Below the pieces are notes generated by a model. The model ran no database searches and was not told where the DNA came from. It saw only the letters and a program-made list of their open reading frames with translations. 64,000 nucleotides of DNA from Nocardiopsis sp. JB363 (GTDB lineage: Bacteria > Actinomycetota > Actinomycetes > Streptosporangiales > Streptosporangiaceae), in NCBI RefSeq assembly GCF_900143625.1, contig NZ_FRFF01000140.1, forward strand, positions 83,609 through 147,608, given 5' to 3'. Of this stretch, positions 34,813 to 42,364 are shown in pieces (the first letter of the stretch is position 1; each line of letters opens with the position of its first letter). The position numbers were made by a program, and so were the translations under genes.

Positions 34813-35955
34813 TCAGGGGGTGTTGGGCGGCTCCCACACGCCCTCGGCGAGGAAACGGTCGATGGCCGCCCGGTACGGGGTGGGATCCAGGCCCCTCTCG
34901 GACACCCACTCGTCGTTGTAGTAGCTGTGCTGGTAGCGTTCGCCGCCGTCACAGATCAGGGTGACCACACTGCCCTTGCGGCCCTCCCGGAGCATCCTGG
35001 CGATCAGGTGCCACACCCCCCACAGATTGGTGCCGGTGGAACCGCCCGCGCAGCGTCCGGTGAGGTCGTTGAGGTGGCGCATCGCGGCGATGCTCGCGGC
35101 GTCGGGCACCGGCATCATCAGGTCGATCACCGACGGGACGAAGCTGGGCTCCATACGCGGCCGACCGATGCCCTCGATCCGCGACGGCATACCGGTGGTG
35201 TAGTCGCGCGCACCGGTCACCCACCCGGGGAAGAACGCCGAGTTCTCCGGGTCCACCACCGCCAGACGGGTGGGGAGCCGCCGATAGCGAACGTAGCGGC
35301 CGATGGTCGCCGAGGTGCCGCCGGTGCCGGCGCCCACCACGATCCAATCCGGATGGGGATGACGTTCCATCGCCAGCTGTTCGAAGATCGACACGGCGAT
35401 GTTGTTGTTGCCCCGCCAGTCCGTGGCGCGCTCGGCGTAGGTGAACTGGTCCATGTAGTGGCCACCGCTCTCGGCCACCAGCCGTTCCGCCTCGGTGTAC
35501 ATCTCCGGCGGGTTGTCCACGAAGTGGCAGCGGCCCCCGTAGCGTTCGATGAGCGCGATCTTCTCCGGGCTGGTCTTACGGGGTACCACCGTCACGAAGT
35601 CCAGCCCCAGGAGCTGCGCGAAATAGGCCTCCGAGACCGCCGTCGAACCCGAGCTGGCCTCCACGATCGTGGTGCCCTCGGTGATCCAACCGTTGGCCAA
35701 CCCGTACAGGAACAGTGACCGCGCCAGCCGGTGCTTCAGACTGCCGGTGGGGTGCACCGACTCGTCCTTCAGGTACAGGTCGATGCCCCACTCCGGGGGC
35801 AGCGGGAACACGTGCAAGTGCGTGTCGGCCGAACGGGTGTCGTCGGCGATCACCTTGCGGACCGCCTCGTCCGCCCAGGAACGGGCGCTGTCGGAACATC
35901 GCTCGACCCACGGAGCGTCGTCGCCCGGGGTCTCGTCGGGTCGTTCGGAAGCCAT
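34813..35955 (-). CDS. Cds1-like PLP-dependent cysteine desulfhydrase
   Basis: 380-residue fold-type II PLP enzyme of the cysteine synthase family. The PLP lysine is in PTGSLKHRLARSL near residue 74, the Asn/Ser loop is EASSGSTAVSEA, and the phosphate-binding glycine loop is VVGAGTGGTSATIGRY. The extended C-terminus with CDGGERYQHSYYNDEW matches the Cds1 group, whose mycobacterial member releases H2S, pyruvate and ammonia from cysteine. The sulphide role is inferred by family resemblance; cystathionine or cysteine synthase activity is the alternative. It stands alone between the parE and parC genes. Confidence 0.88.
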   Translation of the reverse strand: MASERPDETPGDDAPWVERCSDSARSWADEAVRKVIADDTRSADTHLHVFPLPPEWGIDLYLKDESVHPTGSLKHRLARSLFLYGLANGWITEGTTIVEASSGSTAVSEAYFAQLLGLDFVTVVPRKTSPEKIALIERYGGRCHFVDNPPEMYTEAERLVAESGGHYMDQFTYAERATDWRGNNNIAVSIFEQLAMERHPHPDWIVVGAGTGGTSATIGRYVRYRRLPTRLAVVDPENSAFFPGWVTGARDYTTGMPSRIEGIGRPRMEPSFVPSVIDLMMPVPDAASIAAMRHLNDLTGRCAGGSTGTNLWGVWHLIARMLREGRKGSVVTLICDGGERYQHSYYNDEWVSERGLDPTPYRAAIDRFLAEGVWEPPNTP

Positions 35956-35994
35956 GACCGAAGCCTAGCCCTCGGCTCGGAGCCGCACGACGAA

Positions 35995-36018
35995 GGGCCG
36001 GACAGAAGGGTCCGGCCC
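35995..36018 (-). terminator. Terminator of the TPR gene
   Basis: GGGCCGGAC and GTCCGGCCC with a six-base loop, just past the TPR gene stop on the minus strand. Confidence 0.75.
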
Positions 36019-36033
36019 CGCATGGGAGTCCAC

Positions 36034-36360
36034 TCAGTCCAGGGAGCCCCCGGACATCACCGCGTACATCCGCCTGTAGGTCGCCGCCTCCTCGTGGCGG
36101 TTCTGCCGTTCCAGGGTGCGGGCCAGCGCGATGTGGGCCCAGTTGTCCACCGGGTCCAGCTCGATGAGTTTACGGAAGGTCGCCTCCGCTCTGTTGAGCT
36201 GAGCGGAGTGGAAGTAGGCGCGACCCAGCAGCTCCAGGAGGGAGAGGCTGCCGGGTTCGTTCTCCACCACGGGCTCCAGGATGCGGGCGGCGTAGATCGG
36301 GTCACCCAACTCCAGGAAGATACGGGCCTGGTTGAAGGTGTCGTAGGTGCTCTCTGCCAC
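36034..36360 (-). CDS. Tetratricopeptide repeat protein
   Basis: 108 residues with about three TPR units: FNQARIFLELGDPIYAARIL, LLELLGRAYFHSAQLNRAEA and AHIALARTLERQNRHEEA. Such short TPR proteins act as binding scaffolds. Start GTG 36360 has GAGAGGAG seven bases upstream. A short C-terminal SGGSLD tail follows the last repeat. It is read in the same direction as the carbonic anhydrase gene upstream but has a gap of 185 bases. Partner unknown. Confidence 0.85.
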   Translation of the reverse strand: MAESTYDTFNQARIFLELGDPIYAARILEPVVENEPGSLSLLELLGRAYFHSAQLNRAEATFRKLIELDPVDNWAHIALARTLERQNRHEEAATYRRMYAVMSGGSLD

Positions 36361-36545
36361 GGTGCTCCTCTCGACGCGCCACACCGGCGGCGGGGCACGA
36401 CGATCCGCGGAGGGACCGTATTCCCGCCGGGGTGGACGGGATGGGCGTGGGCCCGGTGCCGGGAGGCGGCCGTGGTCCCCGCGCCCACTGGAGTGATCCC
36501 CTGTCCTGGTGGCCCCGACACATGGATGGTGGGAAGGGGCGTCGG

Positions 36546-37073
36546 TCAGAGCCCCGTCGGTGTGATCCCGCCCGTGTCCACGTCGTAGATCGCGCCGGCC
36601 ACCGGCAGGCCGTCGGGCAGCAGCGGGTGGTGTCGGATCCGCTCCAGGTCGTGCCCGAGAGCGCCCAGCTGGTCGTCGTCGGTGTGGAACTCCAGGCTGC
36701 GGGTGTCCACCCCGTAGTCCTCCATGATGTGGTCGTGGACCGCGTCGTCACCGGTCACGGACGCCATCTTGCAGCGGGTGTGCGGCAGGATCAGCACGCG
36801 ATCCACCCCCAGCAGGTACACGGCCAGGACCAGGGTGCGCAGGGTGTCATCGGTGACCCGGGCGCCCGCGTTCCGCAGGATCTTGGCGTCACCGGGTTCC
36901 AGACCCAACATCTCCAGCGGCTCGATACGCGAGTCCATGCACGTCACCAGGGCCAGGCCGCGGGCGGCCAGCGGCTTGAGGCCGGCCAAAGAGTAGTTCT
37001 CGACGTAGGCGGCGTTGGCGCCGAACACGTCGTCGAAGGGCCCCGGGGGAGTGACGTCCTCGTTCACGCTCAT
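36546..37073 (-). CDS. Beta-carbonic anhydrase
   Basis: Zinc enzyme interconverting CO2 and bicarbonate, 175 residues. The active-site set is complete: Cys45, Asp47 and Arg49 in TCMDSRIEP, then His98 and Cys101 in PHTRC. The NAGARVTDD stretch is typical. The compact form resembles the Rv1284 type of mycobacteria. ATG 37073 has GGGAGAAGG upstream. It probably supplies bicarbonate to carboxylases. It lies downstream of the ParC-type gene on the same strand, with a terminator between. Confidence 0.93.
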   Translation of the reverse strand: MSVNEDVTPPGPFDDVFGANAAYVENYSLAGLKPLAARGLALVTCMDSRIEPLEMLGLEPGDAKILRNAGARVTDDTLRTLVLAVYLLGVDRVLILPHTRCKMASVTGDDAVHDHIMEDYGVDTRSLEFHTDDDQLGALGHDLERIRHHPLLPDGLPVAGAIYDVDTGGITPTGL

Positions 37074-37110
37074 GCGTTCCTTCTCCCTATGTACATGGGC
37101 ACACGGAGAA

Positions 37111-37145
37111 CGGGCCGCGTACGGAGAGTATCCGTGCACGGCCCG
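37111..37145 (-). terminator. parC terminator
   Basis: CGGGCCG and the facing CGGCCCG pair, with inner ACGGA/TCCGT, 14 bases past the parC stop on the minus strand. Confidence 0.75.
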
Positions 37146-37158
37146 CGCCCACGTGGCC

Positions 37159-39666
37159 TCAGGCGTGCTGGTCGGGCGCCGAGATACCGAAGTCGATCTG
37201 CCCGCTGCCCACGGTGGTGATGGCACGCGTGAGCGCCTCACCCGAACCATCCCGCCGCTCGGTGAGGTCGGGCAGCCGAACCGGCTTGCCGTCCGCACGC
37301 GTAGCCCTGGCGGGGGAACGTCCCACCCACGCGAAGAGCAGGGTGTCCTCTCCCTTGAGGTAGCGGTGGCAGCGTACACCTCCGGTGGCCCGCCCCTTCG
37401 TGGGGTAGGACTCGAACGGGGTGACCTTGGCCGATCCGGCCTGTGTGCCCGCGAGGGCGTTACCGCTACCGGACACGGTCACCACGACCGAGTCCTCGGG
37501 GCTCGGCACCGCACCGAACCACAATACGCGGGCGTCCTCGGCGAGCTTGACACCGGCCACCCCACCGGCGAGGCGGCCCTGGGGGCGTGCCGTCGAGGCG
37601 GAGAAACGCAGCAACTGCGCCTCGGAGGTGACGAAGGCGAGATCCTCCTCGCCCGTGGACAACTGGGTGACACCGAGGATCCGGTCGTCGTCCTTGAGCG
37701 TGATGATCTCGAAGTCGTCCTTGTTGGGCGGGTAGTCGGGGGCGACCCGCTTGACCACACCACCCAGGGTTCCCACGACGAACCCGGGGCCGTCGACCCG
37801 CATCGACACCACGGACACCACGGTCTCGTCGCCGTCGAGTGCGACGAACTCGCCCACGTCCAGTCCGTGGGTCAGGGGCGGGGGCGGGTCCTGGTCGCCC
37901 TCGAGCGGGGCCGGTGGTTCCGGTAGTTCCGGTAGTTCCACCACCGGGACACGGATCATCCGGCCCAGGCTGGTGACCAGGCCGACATCCGAGCGTGAGG
38001 TGGTGGGCACCGACACGTGGAGCGTGTCGTGCGCCACGCGCAGTCCCTCGTGCGGGCGGGGCAGCGTGCCGTCCTTGGTGCGGACGATCCGACCTTCCAC
38101 GCCGAACAGCACGTGGCAGGGCTGGTCGGCCATCTCCAGCGGGATCACGGCGGAGCGGGTGGCGCCGTCGCTCTCGCGCAGCTGGGTGCGGCGGGGGGTG
38201 GCGAACTTCTTGGAGACCTCGTTGAGCTCCTTGGACACGAGCTTGCGGAGCTTCTTGTCGGACTCCAGGATCGACGTCAGCTCGTCGATCTCCTTGTTCA
38301 GCTTCTCCCGCTCGGTCTCCAGCTCCAGACGGTCGAAGCGGGTCAGGCGACGCAGCGGGGTGTCGAGGATGTAGCGGGCCTGGATCTCGGACATCTCGTA
38401 GGCGCCCATGAGGGCCTCACGAGCGGCCGCGGTGTCGTCGGCCTCACGGATGAGCGCGATCACCCGGTCGATGTCGAGCAGCGCGACGACCAGACCGTCG
38501 ACCAGGTGCAGGCGCTCCCGGCGTTTCTTGCGACGGAACTCGCTGCGCCGACGCACCACCTCCAGGCGGTGGCCGACGTACACCTGGAGGAGTTCGAGCA
38601 GGCCCAAGGTCTGCGGCTGACCGTCGACCAGAGCCACGTTGTTGATGCCGAAGGACTCCTCCATCGGCGTGAGCCGGTACAGCTCCTCCAGGACGGCCTC
38701 GGGGTTGAAGCCGTTCTTGAGTTCGATGACCAGGCGAAGGCCCTGGTTGCGGTCGGTGAGGTCCTTCAGGTCCGAGATGCCCTGGAGCTTCTTGGACTGC
38801 ACCAGTTCCTTGATGCGTGCGACGACCTTCTCCGGGCCGACGCTGTAGGGGAGTTCGGTGATGACCAGGCCGGTGCGGCGGGCCGACACCTTCTCGATGG
38901 ACACGGTCGCGCGCGTCTTGAAGGTGCCGCGGCCCTTGCGGTAGGCGTCGCGAACGCCGTCGAGCCCGGCGATGGTGCCGCCGGTGGGAAGGTCGGGGCC
39001 GGGAACGAACTCCATGAGCTCGTCCAGGCCCGCCTCGGGGTGCGCGATGAGGTGGCGGGCGGCCGCGATGACCTCGCCGAGGTTGTGCGGGGCCATGTTG
39101 GTGGCCATGCCCACGGCGATGCCGCTGGTGCCGTTGACCAAGAGGTTGGGGAAGGCCGCGGGAAGGACCTCGGGTTCGGTCTCCTGTCCGTCGTAGTTCG
39201 GTTTGAAGTCGACGACGTCCTCGTCGATGGAGGACACCAGCAGTTCGGCGGGGCGGTCCAGACGGGCCTCGGTGTAGCGCATGGCGGCCGGGGCGTCGTC
39301 ACCGCCCAGGGAGCCGAAGTTGCCGTGGCCGTCGACCAAGGGCACACGCATGGCGAAGGACTGGCTGAGCCGCACCAAAGCGTCGTAGATGGCGGAGTCG
39401 CCGTGGGGGTGGAGCCGGCCCATCACCTCCCCGACCACACGGGCGCACTTGACGTGTCCGCGGTCGGGCCGCAGACCCATCTCGTTCATTTGGTAGAGGA
39501 TGCGCCGTTGAACCGGCTTCATGCCATCGCGTGCGTCCGGTAGCGCACGTTGATAGATCACCGAGTACGCGTATTCCAGGAAGCTGCCGCGCATCTCCTC
39601 GGAGACGTCGATGTCGATGATCTTCTCGGCGAGATCCTCGGGGGGGCGGGAAGTAGTACGGGCCAT
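37159..39666 (-). CDS. parC: DNA topoisomerase IV / gyrase subunit A (ParC)
   Basis: Breaking and rejoining subunit of the type IIA topoisomerase, 835 residues. The active-site tyrosine is Tyr131 in AAMRYTEARL. The quinolone-resistance region HPHGDSAIYDALVRL keeps Ser91 and Asp95, as in sensitive enzymes. A coiled coil with SELVSKE-type heptads (about 440-485) and a C-terminal beta-pinwheel follow. The pinwheel lacks an evident GyrA-box (QRRGGKG), which fits ParC rather than GyrA. It lies about 2.4 kb from parE on the opposite strand, an order also seen in Streptomyces. Confidence 0.93.
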   Translation of the reverse strand: MARTTSRPPEDLAEKIIDIDVSEEMRGSFLEYAYSVIYQRALPDARDGMKPVQRRILYQMNEMGLRPDRGHVKCARVVGEVMGRLHPHGDSAIYDALVRLSQSFAMRVPLVDGHGNFGSLGGDDAPAAMRYTEARLDRPAELLVSSIDEDVVDFKPNYDGQETEPEVLPAAFPNLLVNGTSGIAVGMATNMAPHNLGEVIAAARHLIAHPEAGLDELMEFVPGPDLPTGGTIAGLDGVRDAYRKGRGTFKTRATVSIEKVSARRTGLVITELPYSVGPEKVVARIKELVQSKKLQGISDLKDLTDRNQGLRLVIELKNGFNPEAVLEELYRLTPMEESFGINNVALVDGQPQTLGLLELLQVYVGHRLEVVRRRSEFRRKKRRERLHLVDGLVVALLDIDRVIALIREADDTAAAREALMGAYEMSEIQARYILDTPLRRLTRFDRLELETEREKLNKEIDELTSILESDKKLRKLVSKELNEVSKKFATPRRTQLRESDGATRSAVIPLEMADQPCHVLFGVEGRIVRTKDGTLPRPHEGLRVAHDTLHVSVPTTSRSDVGLVTSLGRMIRVPVVELPELPEPPAPLEGDQDPPPPLTHGLDVGEFVALDGDETVVSVVSMRVDGPGFVVGTLGGVVKRVAPDYPPNKDDFEIITLKDDDRILGVTQLSTGEEDLAFVTSEAQLLRFSASTARPQGRLAGGVAGVKLAEDARVLWFGAVPSPEDSVVVTVSGSGNALAGTQAGSAKVTPFESYPTKGRATGGVRCHRYLKGEDTLLFAWVGRSPARATRADGKPVRLPDLTERRDGSGEALTRAITTVGSGQIDFGISAPDQHA

Positions 39667-39766
39667 GTCCGTAATTCTGGCCTGCTCCGGTGACTGAAAC
39701 GTACACGGGAGCGTGGTCGAGCGTGTGTGAGTCGTACTTCAATGGGGTTCGGTATCACGCGGAGAG

Positions 39767-39807
39767 GGGTTTTCCGCCCCCGGCGCGGGGCCGGGGACGG
39801 AAAACCC
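39767..39807 (-). terminator. Terminator of the GH81 gene
   Basis: GGGTTTTCCG and CGGAAAACCC form a 10-base stem around a C/G-rich inner part, just beyond the glucanase stop. Confidence 0.85.
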
Positions 39808-39827
39808 TCAACGTCGCGGAGCGGACC

Positions 39828-42146
39828 TTACCCGCTGGTCACGGCGGTTTCGCCGGCGGGGACCTCCAGGGTGGTCCCGTCGGAGAAACCGACGGTGAGG
39901 GTCTCGGAGGTCGGGTTGAACGCCGTGTGGGTACGGGTTCCGGACTTGTCGAAGACCGCGTAGTGCGCGGTGTCGGCGGTCACGGAGACGTCCACGGTGC
40001 CGAACTCGGCGAGAGTGGACACCCACTGGTAGGTGTGCGGCTTGGAACCGCCCTCCTCGGGTTCGTAGGTGTCCCACTGCTCCTCGAACATGCGCAGGGC
40101 GTCGTCCCCATCGGACAGGGCCCGGTGCGCCCAGTGGATGTCGCGCCAGATCTCGGGTTCGCGGCCGAGCTTGTCGACGAGCGACTCGTAGATCGCCCCG
40201 GCGTGCTCGGGGTCGTGGCCCAGGTACAGGGAACCGGCGGTGATGGGCAGGTAGTTGATGCCGTAGTGCTCCTCGTCGCCGCCGTCCCACCAGATGCGGT
40301 AGTCGCCGCCGTCGCCCCAGACCATGCCGACGACGTCCTCGGGGTAGTCCTCGGGGAAGGTTTCGCCGCCCTGGTCCTGCCAGTAGCGGGCGATGGTGGA
40401 GGCCTGCGTGGTGTGCAGGTACACCCCCAGGTCACGGAGTTCCTCGTCGCCGGTCAGCGCGCCGAAGTGGGCGGTGGCGGCGGCGAAGTGCATGCCCTCG
40501 GAGGAGGACTCCTGGTTGTTGCCGGCGGCGAACCCGGCATGGCCGGAGGCCCAGCCGTGTCCGGCGTAGGGGGAGAAGGATCGCAGACGCGGGAACATCT
40601 CGTCCTCGGTGTCGGTGGAGGCGACGTCGCGGATGAGGAGGCGGATCATGCCGCCCCAGGCGTCCTCCTCGGCCCAGTCGGAGTCGTAGCGGGCGACCAT
40701 GGCGGCCGCGGAGACGAAGTATCCGTAGTGGAAGTCGTGGTCGTTGAGCTCGGTGGCGGCGCCGAAGCTGTCGGGGTAGCCGAGCATGGCGCCCCATTCG
40801 GCGTCGTGGTGGAACTGGCGGGTGCCGCCGACGGTCAGCCAGTCCTCCAGACGTTCCTTGACCAGGCCGAGGAGTTCGTCGCGGGCCTCGGTGTCGCCGA
40901 TGGAGTCGGCGATGGGCACGAGCTGGGCCAGCCGCCCCATGGCCTTGCCGTCCCAGTAGGTGTCACCGGGCTCGGGGAAGAGTTCCTCCTCCGCCAGGAC
41001 CTCGTCGATGAGTGTGGCGAGGCGATCGTGGTCGGCGCTGTCCACCGTGGGCAGGCTGGGCATGATGCCCTGGGTGGTGAGCTCGGTGGTGAAGGACGAG
41101 CCCTCGGACACGCGCATCTCACCGCGTGGTGAGGCGTAGGTCAGGTCGGTGAGGTCGCCGGTGACGTTCGCCCACTGGTGCGGGTAGAGCGCCATGAGCG
41201 AGCCGGTCTCCTCGCCCTCGCGCGCCTCGGTCGTCAGGCTGTAGGTGCTGGTGAGGGCGGCGGCGTTCTCGTCGTAGTCGTACTCGACGAGCGAGTCGGT
41301 GACGACGGAGTGCGCGTAGGGGGCGAAGGTGTCCAGGTCGTCGGGGTCGGGCAGGACGGCCACGGAGTAGTACCCGTCGTCGCCGGTGTCGGCGGTGAGG
41401 GTGTCGCCCGAAAGGGTCCAGGGGGCGTCGGAGGGAGAGAACAGGGCGTAGTGGCGGCCGTTGACGGTCGCGCCGACGGTGGACCCGTCCTCGTGCCAGA
41501 TGTCGGGGGTGCCTTCGAAGGTCACCTCAGCGGCGCCGCCGGAGGTTTCGGCGTAGGCGAAGGGCAGGCCCTGGCCGAGGGTGACCCGCAGGGTGGAGCC
41601 GCCGCCCTCCCAGTGGGCGGTGACGGTCCAGTCGCCGTGGTCGGCGGTGCGGGTGTCGGGGGAGTCCAACCCGGCCACGCCGAGGCTGAGGTCGGTGGCG
41701 GCGGTGTACTCGTACTTGAGGTCGTCGCCCACGAGCTGGTGGGAGTCGGGGTAGCCCATTTCCAGACCGCCGGAATGCGGCAGATAGCTCAGCGGGTGGG
41801 CGAAGAGGTTCTCACCGTGGGGGTTGTCGGCGTAGCGCTGGAAGATGAGCGAGGACCACCACTCGTTGGTGGGCGCCGCTCCCTCGAAATCGTCGGTCAC
41901 CTTGGGGGAGACCGGGTTGCCGTCCAGATCGGAGGGGCCCGAGTAGCCCTCGGGGAGGGTGTCGGTGTAGCCGCCGGAGCCGATGGGGACCTCGGCGGCC
42001 TCGGCGGAGACCGGGATGATGCCGCCGGTCACGACATCGGTGACCGCGAGGGCGGAACCGCCGACCACGAGCGCCGAGGCGACGGCGAGCAGGCCGAGCC
42101 TGCGGCCGCGTGGGCGCGCGTGAGCGGGGTGGCGGGGGTGTGCCAT
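39828..42146 (-). CDS. Secreted GH81 endo-beta-1,3-glucanase
   Basis: 772-residue exported hydrolase that cuts beta-1,3-glucans such as laminarin, callose or fungal wall glucan. The signal peptide has an RPRGRRLGLLA twin-Arg/Arg-rich head followed by a hydrophobic core (AVASALVVGGSALAV). The GH81 signature is visible as NDHDFHYGYF in the catalytic part, with the acidic NQESSSEGMHF near it. TNEWWSSL and WASGHAGFAAGNN are also typical. A C-terminal beta domain (AFNPTSETLTVGFSDGTTLEV) is shared with this family. ATG 42146 has AAAGG upstream. A CebR-like operator sits in its promoter. Confidence 0.93.
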   Translation of the reverse strand: MAHPRHPAHARPRGRRLGLLAVASALVVGGSALAVTDVVTGGIIPVSAEAAEVPIGSGGYTDTLPEGYSGPSDLDGNPVSPKVTDDFEGAAPTNEWWSSLIFQRYADNPHGENLFAHPLSYLPHSGGLEMGYPDSHQLVGDDLKYEYTAATDLSLGVAGLDSPDTRTADHGDWTVTAHWEGGGSTLRVTLGQGLPFAYAETSGGAAEVTFEGTPDIWHEDGSTVGATVNGRHYALFSPSDAPWTLSGDTLTADTGDDGYYSVAVLPDPDDLDTFAPYAHSVVTDSLVEYDYDENAAALTSTYSLTTEAREGEETGSLMALYPHQWANVTGDLTDLTYASPRGEMRVSEGSSFTTELTTQGIMPSLPTVDSADHDRLATLIDEVLAEEELFPEPGDTYWDGKAMGRLAQLVPIADSIGDTEARDELLGLVKERLEDWLTVGGTRQFHHDAEWGAMLGYPDSFGAATELNDHDFHYGYFVSAAAMVARYDSDWAEEDAWGGMIRLLIRDVASTDTEDEMFPRLRSFSPYAGHGWASGHAGFAAGNNQESSSEGMHFAAATAHFGALTGDEELRDLGVYLHTTQASTIARYWQDQGGETFPEDYPEDVVGMVWGDGGDYRIWWDGGDEEHYGINYLPITAGSLYLGHDPEHAGAIYESLVDKLGREPEIWRDIHWAHRALSDGDDALRMFEEQWDTYEPEEGGSKPHTYQWVSTLAEFGTVDVSVTADTAHYAVFDKSGTRTHTAFNPTSETLTVGFSDGTTLEVPAGETAVTSG

Positions 42147-42178
42147 CGTGTGCCTTTCTTGCTTCTGGTGGGGGCGCG

Positions 42179-42184
42179 AACGTA
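42179..42184 (-). promoter_or_regulatory. -10 element of the GH81 gene
   Basis: TACGTT on the minus strand, immediately downstream of the CebR-like box, predicts transcription from about 42172. Confidence 0.5.
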
Positions 42185-42185
42185 G

Positions 42186-42199
42186 CGGGAGCGCTCCCA
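42186..42199. promoter_or_regulatory. CebR-like operator
   Basis: CGGGAGCGCTCCCA differs by one base from TGGGAGCGCTCCCA, the box bound by the LacI-family cellulose regulator CebR in actinobacteria. It lies upstream of a -10 element, 40 bases before the glucanase start, as expected for a repressor site. Confidence 0.8.
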
Positions 42200-42364
42200 T
42201 TGCGGGGAAGACATGAGCCCTGACGGACAGTGTTCGGAACGCTTCGCGGGAGCGCAATGCCACACGACTGAAAAGTTTCCTTACTGTGACTATCTCCCCA
42301 CATCCGCGCCTCCGGCCTGTGGACAACCACTCGGGTCCCCTCCGGCTCTGGTACCAAAGAGGAC

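Noticed and set aside
32508..34952. 814-codon minus frame over the parE gene
   Set aside because: Antisense shadow; no start signals or motifs.
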